Positions 1-5,064 of a stretch of DNA of 5,398 bases are shown piece after piece (within the stretch, counting starts at the first letter, position 1; each line of letters opens with the position of its first letter). The DNA is taken from NCBI GenBank assembly GCA_904502055.1, contig CAJGDZ010000122.1, positions 1 through 5,398 on the forward strand. The letters run 5' to 3'. Below the pieces are notes generated by a model. That model ran no database searches. It had not been told where the DNA came from and worked only from the letters and a program-made list of their open reading frames with translations. The translations under genes were made by a program, and so were the position numbers. Origin of the DNA: an uncultured Clostridia bacterium (GTDB lineage: Bacteria > Bacillota > Clostridia > Oscillospirales > CAG-272).

Positions 1-17
1 AAAAAATAATATTTTTT

Positions 18-22
18 GGAGG
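18..22 (+). promoter_or_regulatory. Ribosome binding site of dnaK
   Basis: GGAGG lies 9 bases before the ATG at 32, a strong Shine-Dalgarno match. An earlier ATG at 25-27 is too close to this site and out of frame with DnaK, so the start at 32 is preferred; it also gives the conserved Hsp70 N-terminus MGKIIGIDLGTTNS. The 31 bases before the gene are almost all A/T apart from this site. They are too short to show the promoter or a CIRCE operator. Confidence 0.85.
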
Positions 23-31
23 ATATGTATT

Positions 32-1858
32 ATGGGAAAGATCATTGGTATAGATTTGGGTACGACAAACTCTTGCGTTGCCGTATATGAGGGCGGAGAG
101 CCCATCGTAATTCCGAATCCCGAGGGAGCGCGCACAACGCCCTCCGTTATCGCCTTCTCCAAGACCGGCGAGAGAATGACGGGTCAGGTGGCAAAGCGTC
201 AGGCGATCACCAACCCCGACAGAACCATTATGAGCATCAAGCGCCACATGGGAAGCGATTTCAAGGTGGCAATCGACGACAAGAACTACACACCGCAGGA
301 GATCTCGGCGATGATCCTTCAGAAGCTGAAGGCAGACGCTGAGGCATATCTCGGCACCACGGTAACCGAGGCGGTCATCACGGTTCCCGCATACTTCTCG
401 GACGCTCAGCGTCAGGCAACCAAGGATGCGGGTAAGATCGCGGGCCTTGAGGTCAAGAGAATCATCAACGAGCCCACTGCTGCGGCTCTTGCATACGGTA
501 TGGATAAGGAAAGCGATCAGAAGATCATGGTCTTCGACCTTGGCGGCGGTACGTTCGACGTATCCCTGCTTGAGATCTCGGACGGCGTTTTCGAGGTTCT
601 TGCCACCAACGGTGACACCAAGCTCGGCGGCGATGACTTTGACCAGAGACTGATCGACTGGATGGCCGATAAGTTCAAGGCCGAGAACGGCGTTGACCTT
701 CGTAACGATAAGATGGTAATGCAGAGACTGAAGGAAGCGGCAGAGAAGGCAAAGATCGAGCTTTCGGGTATGACCAGCACCAACATCAATCTGCCCTTCA
801 TCACCGCAACTGCGGCAGGCCCTCTTCACTTTGATGCTACGCTCACCCGCGCTGAGTTCGACCGCATTACGGCCGATCTCGTTGAGAGAGCTATGATCCC
901 CACCAAGAAGGCACTTGCCGATGCAGGTCTTACCTTTGCTCAGATCGACAAGGTGCTTTTGGTCGGCGGTTCCACAAGAATTCCCGCTGTTCAGGAGGCA
1001 GTCAAGAAGCTGATCGGCAAGGAGCCCTTCAAGGGCATCAACCCCGATGAGTGCGTAGCACTCGGTGCGGCGATCCAGGGCGGCGTTCTTGGCGGCGACG
1101 TAAAGGATCTTCTTCTGCTTGACGTAACGCCTCTGTCGCTCGGTATCGAGACGCTCGGCGGTGTTTCGACCAAGATCATCGACCGTAACACCACCATTCC
1201 CGTAAAGAAGAGCCAGATCTTCTCGACGGCGGCTGACGGACAGACCTCGGTTGAGATCCACGTTCTTCAGGGTGAGAGAGAAATGGCGGCCGGCAACACC
1301 ACGCTCGGACGCTTCAGCCTTGACGGTATCCCCTCCGCTCCCCGCGGAGTTCCTCAGATCGAGGTTACCTTCGACATCGACGCGAACGGCATCGTAAACG
1401 TAAGCGCACTCGATAAGGGCACGGGTAAGGAGACTCACATCACCATCACCTCCTCTACCAATATGTCGCAGGAGGAAATCGATAAGGCGGTAAGAGAGGC
1501 CGAGAAGTTCGCCGAGGAAGACAAGAAGATGAAGGACGCGGTGGACACCAAGAACCGCGCTGAGAGCATCATCTTCCAGAGCGAAAAGACCCTCTCGGAG
1601 ATCGGTGACAAGCTTCCCGATTCCGACAAGGAAGAGGTAAAGGCGGTACTTGAAAAGCTTCGTGAGACGGTTAAGGGCGGCGACACCGAGGCCATCAAGG
1701 CTGACACCGAGGCTCTGGAGAAGGCATTCTATGCACTTTCCGAGAAGCTTTACAAGCAGTCGGGTGCGGCCGATATGGGCGGTGCGCCCGGTGCTGACGG
1801 ACAGAGCAGCGACGGCACGTACTACAACGCCGACTTTGAGGATAAGACCAACAACTAA
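32..1858 (+). CDS. dnaK: Molecular chaperone DnaK (Hsp70)
   Basis: This is the cytoplasmic ATP-dependent chaperone that binds exposed hydrophobic segments of unfolded proteins and cycles with DnaJ and GrpE. The 608 residues match the usual length for Gram-positive DnaK. The ATPase domain (about 1-358) carries all three Hsp70 signatures: IDLGTTNS at 7-14, VFDLGGGTFDVSLL at 167-180 and VLLVGGSTRIPAVQ at 308-321. The hydrophobic interdomain linker DLLLLDV is at 359-365. The substrate-binding beta domain (from about 366) and the helical lid (from about 480, rich in E and K) follow. The segment near residue 80 lacks the roughly 24-residue insert of Gram-negative DnaK, which supports a Firmicutes host. 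The G/A-rich tail ends ADFEDKTNN, so the usual acidic EEVKDKK-like ending is only partly kept. Lysine is written almost entirely as AAG, consistent with high expression. The gene begins the visible part of a dnaK-dnaJ-prmA block. Heat-shock control by HrcA or another system is likely from the family but cannot be seen here. Confidence 0.98.
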   Translation: MGKIIGIDLGTTNSCVAVYEGGEPIVIPNPEGARTTPSVIAFSKTGERMTGQVAKRQAITNPDRTIMSIKRHMGSDFKVAIDDKNYTPQEISAMILQKLKADAEAYLGTTVTEAVITVPAYFSDAQRQATKDAGKIAGLEVKRIINEPTAAALAYGMDKESDQKIMVFDLGGGTFDVSLLEISDGVFEVLATNGDTKLGGDDFDQRLIDWMADKFKAENGVDLRNDKMVMQRLKEAAEKAKIELSGMTSTNINLPFITATAAGPLHFDATLTRAEFDRITADLVERAMIPTKKALADAGLTFAQIDKVLLVGGSTRIPAVQEAVKKLIGKEPFKGINPDECVALGAAIQGGVLGGDVKDLLLLDVTPLSLGIETLGGVSTKIIDRNTTIPVKKSQIFSTAADGQTSVEIHVLQGEREMAAGNTTLGRFSLDGIPSAPRGVPQIEVTFDIDANGIVNVSALDKGTGKETHITITSSTNMSQEEIDKAVREAEKFAEEDKKMKDAVDTKNRAESIIFQSEKTLSEIGDKLPDSDKEEVKAVLEKLRETVKGGDTEAIKADTEALEKAFYALSEKLYKQSGAADMGGAPGADGQSSDGTYYNADFEDKTNN

Positions 1859-1861
1859 AGA

Positions 1862-1905
1862 AAACGGCTTGCGGGAGAGGCTACCCTCTCCCGCCGAGTT
1901 CGTTT
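1862..1905 (+). promoter_or_regulatory. GC-rich stem-loop between dnaK and dnaJ
   Basis: A perfect 10-bp stem pairs GCGGGAGAGG (1871-1880) with CCTCTCCCGC (1885-1894) around a 4-base loop, CTAC. It can be lengthened outward: CTT (1868-1870) with GAG (1896-1898, including a U-G pair), then AAACG (1862-1866) with CGTTT (1901-1905), separated by small internal mismatches. It begins 3 bases after the dnaK stop. No run of T follows, so it is not a standard rho-independent terminator. It could be an attenuator, an RNA-processing or stability element protecting the dnaK mRNA 3' end, or a structure that tunes dnaJ translation. The pairing is read directly from the sequence; the role is inference. Confidence 0.75.
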
Positions 1906-1911
1906 ACCTGA

Positions 1912-1916
1912 AAGGA
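1912..1916 (+). promoter_or_regulatory. Distant putative ribosome binding site of dnaJ
   Basis: AAGGA is the only Shine-Dalgarno-like string before dnaJ. It sits 14 bases from the ATG at 1931, against a usual 5-9. No other plausible start lies between them in frame. The ATG at 1931 gives the canonical J-domain beginning (AEKRDYYEVLGV), so the start is secure although the site is poorly placed. It lies 6 bases after the outer arm of the dnaK-dnaJ hairpin. Confidence 0.5.
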
Positions 1917-1930
1917 ACATTCGTAGAAAA

Positions 1931-3070
1931 ATGGCAGAAAAACGAGACTATTATGAGGTCCTTGGCGTAGATAAGGGTGCCGACGATGCGGCCATCAAAA
2001 AGGCGTATCGCGTACTGGCAAAGAAATATCACCCCGATATGAATCCGGATGACAAGGAGGCTGAGGCCAAATTCAAGGAGGTCAATGAGGCGTATGCCGT
2101 CCTCTCCGACCCCGAGAAAAAGTCGCAGTATGACCAGTTCGGTCATGCCGCCTTCGAGCAGGGCGGCGGTGGACCCGGTGGCTTCGGTGGCTTCGGTGGT
2201 TTTGGCGATTTCGGTGACCTTGGTGACATTTTCGGAAGCTTTTTCGGCGGCGGCTTCGGCGGCTCGTCGAATGCGCGCAGAAATGCGCCCCAGCGCGGTG
2301 AGGACGTCGGTGCAAGCGTAAGCATCAGCTTTGAGGAGGCGGCATTCGGCGTTAAGCGTGACGTTACCTACAATCGCGTGCAAAGATGTCCCGACTGTAG
2401 CGGAAGCGGCGCGGAGAAGGGCTCCAGCCCCGAAACCTGTAGCGCCTGTGGCGGAAGCGGACAACGGCGCGTGGTTCAGCGAATGGGCGGTATGCAGTTC
2501 CAGTCCACCGTGACGTGTGAAACCTGCCGCGGCAAGGGTAAGATCATCAAAAACCCCTGCTCCAACTGTCGGGGAACGGGATACATCCGCGTAACCAAGA
2601 AGCTGGAGGTCTCCATTCCGGCGGGTATTGACGACGGCGAGCGCATCGCGCTTCGCGGTCAGGGCTGTGACGGCCGAAACGGAGGGCCTACGGGTGACTT
2701 GATCATCACGGTTCGCGTCAAGCGCCATAACGTTTTTGAGCGTGACGGATATCATATTTACTGTGAGGTTCCCGTGACCATCAGCGAGGCGACTCTTGGC
2801 GCCGAGATCACGGTTCCCACGCTGGAGGGCAACGAAAAATATACCATTCCCGAGGGAACTCAAAACGGAACGCGGTTCACGATGAAGGGAAAGGGAATTC
2901 CGTACGTCAACAGCTCGGGCAAACGCGGCGACCTGATCTTTGCGGTAAACGTGGAGGTCCCCAAGGGACTCAGCGAGAAACAGAAGGATCTGCTTCGCGA
3001 ATTCGCCTCGGCGTGCGGAGAAAATAATTACGGAAAGAAAACAGGCTTTTTCAAAAAGCTGTTTGGTTAA
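1931..3070 (+). CDS. dnaJ: Chaperone DnaJ (Hsp40, type I)
   Basis: This is the cytoplasmic co-chaperone that captures unfolded substrates and stimulates ATP hydrolysis by DnaK through its J domain. It has 379 residues, the normal length. The J domain covers about 5-70 with the essential HPD at 34-36. A Gly/Phe-rich linker (about 78-112) contains a GGF/GDF/GDL repeat and the DIF motif at 99-101. The zinc-binding domain has all four CxxCxGxG motifs: CPDCSGSG (153-160), CSACGGSG (170-177), CETCRGKG (196-203) and CSNCRGTG (210-217), enough for two zinc ions. The C-terminal substrate-binding and dimerisation domains follow, with a conserved GDLIITVRV-type strand near 255-263. It is a complete class A protein with no missing key residue. 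It follows dnaK by 72 bases and precedes prmA by 5, consistent with co-transcription. Its 3' end folds into a hairpin just before the prmA start. Confidence 0.98.
   Translation: MAEKRDYYEVLGVDKGADDAAIKKAYRVLAKKYHPDMNPDDKEAEAKFKEVNEAYAVLSDPEKKSQYDQFGHAAFEQGGGGPGGFGGFGGFGDFGDLGDIFGSFFGGGFGGSSNARRNAPQRGEDVGASVSISFEEAAFGVKRDVTYNRVQRCPDCSGSGAEKGSSPETCSACGGSGQRRVVQRMGGMQFQSTVTCETCRGKGKIIKNPCSNCRGTGYIRVTKKLEVSIPAGIDDGERIALRGQGCDGRNGGPTGDLIITVRVKRHNVFERDGYHIYCEVPVTISEATLGAEITVPTLEGNEKYTIPEGTQNGTRFTMKGKGIPYVNSSGKRGDLIFAVNVEVPKGLSEKQKDLLREFASACGENNYGKKTGFFKKLFG
2177..2230 (+). repeat. 9-bp tandem repeat coding the DnaJ G/F linker
   Basis: Six consecutive 9-base units encode G-(G/D)-(F/L/I): GGF, GGF, GGF, GDF, GDL, GDI (DnaJ residues 83-100). 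The first two units are identical (GGTGGCTTC, 2177-2185 and 2186-2194) and the others diverge by substitution. The array is in frame, so gain or loss of a unit would change linker length without a frameshift. Gly/Phe-rich linkers are normal in type I DnaJ; the regular three-residue period at the DNA level is what is notable. Confidence 0.75.
3039..3064 (+). promoter_or_regulatory. Stem-loop at dnaJ 3' end, before prmA
   Basis: AAACAG (3039-3044) plus CTTTT (3046-3050) pairs with AAAAG (3054-3058) plus CTGTTT (3059-3064), giving an 11-bp stem with one bulged G at 3045 and a TCA loop. It lies inside the last dnaJ codons (KTGFFKKLF) and ends 11 bases before the prmA ATG. The pairing is direct; a role in prmA initiation or mRNA processing is inference. 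It could also be a by-product of the K/F-rich C-terminus, since AAA and TTT codons pair easily. Confidence 0.45.
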
Positions 3071-3075
3071 AAAGA

Positions 3076-4032
3076 ATGGATAAGGATTATGTTTGCGGTG
3101 AGCACTCGGACATCAAGGAGTGGCACCAGATAAAGGCAACGGTAAAGCTTCCGGAGCTGGATGATCTTACGGCCATTATGAGCATGCTCAGCAACAATCT
3201 GATGATCGAGGACTACAGTGACATCGATCTGAAGACCTGCTACGGTGATCTCATTGACGAATCAATTCTGAATGCCGATAAGACAGTGGCCTCGGTTTCG
3301 GTCTTTTTGCCTTGTGAAAAGAACTATAACGAGGCGGTTGATTTCATTCGCGGACGCTGTGCCGAGGAGGGCCTTTCGGCAAGGATCGAGGTCGTCGGCG
3401 TTAATGAGGAGGACTGGGCTAACTCCTGGAAGGAATACTATAAGCCGCTTCATATCGGCAACAAGATCGTCATTGTTCCCGCCTGGGAGCGCTACGAAAA
3501 GCAAGAGGGCGAGGTCATCGTTACCATGGATCCCGGTATGGCCTTCGGCACGGGAACCCACGAGACTACGCGTCTGGTGATCGACCTTTTGGAGCGATAT
3601 ACCCAAAAGGGCGCCTCGGTGCTTGACGTGGGTACGGGAAGCGGCATTCTTGCCATCTGCGCGTCCAAGCTCGGAGCAGGCAGGTGCTACGCTTACGACA
3701 TCGATCCCGTAGCCGTGCGCGTGGCCAAGGATAACGTGGAGTCCAACGCCTGTGACAACATTGTGTGTGAGCAGTCTGACCTTCTGAAAAGCGTGGAGAT
3801 GCTTGAGGGGGGCTACGATCTGATCACGGCCAACATCGTGGCGGATATCATCATTCGGATGACCCCCGACGTAGGTCGGTTTATGCATGAGAACACCGTT
3901 CTTCTTGCCTCAGGTATTATTTCCGAGCGCGCACACGACGTGATCGGATGCTTTGAGGCCAATGGCTTCGCCATTGTCGAGCGCATGGAGGATAACGGTT
4001 GGTGCGCCTTGGCGGTCAAAAAAGCAAGATAA
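3076..4032 (+). CDS. prmA: Ribosomal protein L11 methyltransferase PrmA
   Basis: PrmA uses S-adenosylmethionine to methylate amino groups of ribosomal protein L11 in the cytoplasm. The 318 residues are close to the family length. An N-terminal L11-recognition domain (about 15-110) leads to the conserved EEDWANSWKEYYKP (111-124). The class I methyltransferase fold follows: DPGMAFGTGTHETTRL (152-167), SAM motif I VLDVGTGSG (182-190), the acidic YDID (207-210) and the active-site-type ANIVAD (252-257, where many relatives have NIL). The C-terminus has the usual GWCALAVKK ending. About 14 residues precede the normal family start (EWHQIK), but no other in-frame start exists between them. There is no clear Shine-Dalgarno site, only AAAGA, and the dnaJ stop is 5 bases upstream, so translation is probably coupled to dnaJ. 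The dnaJ-prmA linkage is typical of Firmicutes. A terminator follows 8 bases after the stop. Confidence 0.95.
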   Translation: MDKDYVCGEHSDIKEWHQIKATVKLPELDDLTAIMSMLSNNLMIEDYSDIDLKTCYGDLIDESILNADKTVASVSVFLPCEKNYNEAVDFIRGRCAEEGLSARIEVVGVNEEDWANSWKEYYKPLHIGNKIVIVPAWERYEKQEGEVIVTMDPGMAFGTGTHETTRLVIDLLERYTQKGASVLDVGTGSGILAICASKLGAGRCYAYDIDPVAVRVAKDNVESNACDNIVCEQSDLLKSVEMLEGGYDLITANIVADIIIRMTPDVGRFMHENTVLLASGIISERAHDVIGCFEANGFAIVERMEDNGWCALAVKKAR

Positions 4033-4040
4033 GAAAAACA

Positions 4041-4080
4041 AAAGGAAATGCCGTATAGGTGGCGTTTCCTTTTTTCTTTT
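4041..4080 (+). terminator. Rho-independent terminator after prmA
   Basis: AAAGGAAATGCC (4041-4052) pairs with GGCGTTTCCTTT (4061-4072), 12 bp with one G-U pair, around the 8-base loop GTATAGGT. A T-rich tract, broken by one C at 4076, runs to 4080. The stem starts 8 bases after the prmA stop. It should end the dnaK-dnaJ-prmA transcript before rsmE. Confidence 0.9.
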
Positions 4081-4122
4081 GTGAACAAAGTGTAAATATC
4101 GGTCATTTTGCACAAAAAGCCT

Positions 4123-4151
4123 TTGACATTTTGGTTATTTTGTAGTATACT
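4123..4151 (+). promoter_or_regulatory. Sigma-A-type promoter of rsmE
   Basis: A perfect -35 box TTGACA (4123-4128) and a -10 box TATACT (4146-4151) are separated by exactly 17 bases. Transcription would start near 4158, leaving a leader of about 32 bases. The match is near consensus and lies between a terminator and a gene start, so it is very probably real. The region between terminator and -35 (4081-4122) holds only short A/T-rich inverted repeats. Confidence 0.88.
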
Positions 4152-4180
4152 AGAAAAACACGAGAAAAACCAAAGATGTT

Positions 4181-4184
4181 GGAG
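4181..4184 (+). promoter_or_regulatory. Ribosome binding site of rsmE
   Basis: GGAG lies 5 bases before the ATG at 4190, good spacing that fixes this start. The resulting N-terminus, MPKFFV, is normal for RsmE. Confidence 0.8.
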
Positions 4185-4189
4185 AAGCT

Positions 4190-4927
4190 ATGCCGAAATT
4201 TTTTGTGAGACAGGAGCAGATCTCCGAAGGACAGATCACACTGCGCGGAGACGATGCCTTCCATATTTCCCGTTCGCTCCGAATGGCAAAGGGCGAGCAT
4301 ATCACGGTTTGCGATATGCAGGGACAGGAATATGAATGCGAATTGACGGATTTTTTGTCCGATTCGGTGCTTGCAAGTATTCTTTCAAGTCGAAGCGTGG
4401 ATAACGAACCGCCAAAAAGGATCCATTTGTATCAAGCGCTTCCCAAGGGGGACAAGCTGGATACCGTCATACAAAAGGCGGTGGAATGCGGTGTTTTTGA
4501 GATCCATCCCTTTGAAAGCGAGCGATGTGTGGTAAGGAGCAAGGGAGATTCCGAGGCAAGGAAGACCGAGCGGCGAAACCGCATCGCGCTGGAGGCGGCC
4601 AAGCAGTGCGGAAGAGGATATATCCCTGCCGTGCGGGAGACGGTTGGCTTTCGCGAAGCCATCGAGGAGGCGTGCCGCGCCGACGTTTGCCTTTTTTGCT
4701 ATGAGGGTGAGAGTGAAAAAAGCCTCAGACGTGTTTTGGAGGATGCCGGGAAAAGGGCTGAAACGGTTTCCGTCGTGATCGGAAGTGAGGGTGGCTTTTC
4801 GGTTTCGGAGGCGGCGTACGCCGCGGAAAGAGGCGCAAGCTCGGTCTCACTCGGCAAGCGCATTCTTCGCACCGAGAGGGCGGCGGCGTTCGTTCTCGGC
4901 TGCTTAGTTTACGAATACGAGATGTGA
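4190..4927 (+). CDS. rsmE: 16S rRNA (uracil1498-N3)-methyltransferase RsmE
   Basis: RsmE methylates N3 of U1498 in 16S rRNA, in the decoding region of the 30S subunit, using S-adenosylmethionine. It belongs to the SPOUT (knotted) methyltransferases. The 245 residues match the family. An N-terminal PUA-like RNA-binding domain (about 1-70) includes HISRSLRMAKGE (25-36). The catalytic domain starts near YQALPKGDKLDTVIQKAVECG (81-101), which is highly characteristic. It continues with RIALEAAKQCGRGYIP (131-146), the SAM-loop motif IGSEGGFS (197-204, with Ser where many relatives have Pro) and the knot segment LGKRILRTERAA (221-232). In many Firmicutes rsmE follows prmA in the dnaK operon. Here the order is kept, but a 157-base gap carries a terminator and a separate promoter. 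Codon use is less biased than in dnaK, with AAA, CGA and AGG present, fitting lower expression. No strong terminator follows, so some read-through into the next gene is possible. Confidence 0.96.
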   Translation: MPKFFVRQEQISEGQITLRGDDAFHISRSLRMAKGEHITVCDMQGQEYECELTDFLSDSVLASILSSRSVDNEPPKRIHLYQALPKGDKLDTVIQKAVECGVFEIHPFESERCVVRSKGDSEARKTERRNRIALEAAKQCGRGYIPAVRETVGFREAIEEACRADVCLFCYEGESEKSLRRVLEDAGKRAETVSVVIGSEGGFSVSEAAYAAERGASSVSLGKRILRTERAAAFVLGCLVYEYEM

Positions 4928-4972
4928 TTTTTCGTCAAATAACATAAAAAAATTTCGAAAATTTGTAAAAAA

Positions 4973-4996
4973 TATTGAAAAACCTATTGAAAAATC
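4973..4996 (+). repeat. 12-bp direct tandem repeat over a -35 box
   Basis: TATTGAAAAACC (4973-4984) is followed at once by TATTGAAAAATC (4985-4996), 11 of 12 bases identical. The second copy contains the -35 hexamer TTGAAA (4987-4992) of the next promoter. The first copy has no -10 at a proper distance, so it is not a second promoter. It may be a binding site for a regulator, or chance in A/T-rich DNA. Confidence 0.55.
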
Positions 4997-5015
4997 ACAG
5001 ATTTTGTAGTAGAAT
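4987..5015 (+). promoter_or_regulatory. Sigma-A-type promoter of the 3'-terminal gene
   Basis: TTGAAA (4987-4992) and TAGAAT (5010-5015) are 17 bases apart, each one base from consensus. Transcription would start near 5022, giving a leader of about 43 bases. A-tracts upstream (4946-4982) could act as an UP element. It lies in the 137-base spacer between rsmE and the next ATG. Confidence 0.8.
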
Positions 5016-5052
5016 ATAGGTCAGAATTAACAATTGGAAATACAATAGATGT

Positions 5053-5058
5053 AAGGAG
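5053..5058 (+). promoter_or_regulatory. Ribosome binding site of the 3'-terminal gene
   Basis: AAGGAG sits 6 bases before the ATG at 5065, strong in both match and spacing. This supports 5065 as the true start of the truncated gene. Confidence 0.85.
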
Positions 5059-5064
5059 ATCAGT

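Noticed and set aside
1049..1063. GAGTGC-GTA-GCACTC, resembling CIRCE half-sites
   Set aside because: CIRCE has the halves in the opposite order with 9 bases between. This copy is inside dnaK and encodes the conserved DECVAL stretch, so it is best explained as chance.
1904..2863. Long open frame (319 codons) antisense to dnaJ
   Set aside because: It mirrors the codon pattern of dnaJ on the other strand, has no ribosome binding site or recognisable domain, and dnaJ itself is certain.
3262..3888. 208-codon open frame antisense to prmA
   Set aside because: It lies wholly within the prmA gene, shows no family motif and has no expression signals, so it is a shadow frame.
4108..4335. 75-codon open frame overlapping the rsmE promoter and start
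   Set aside because: It starts upstream of the rsmE promoter, has no ribosome binding site, and overlaps rsmE in another frame.
4950..4964. AAATTT-CGA-AAATTT as a terminator after rsmE
   Set aside because: The stem is six A-T pairs only and no T-run follows, so it is too weak to call a terminator.
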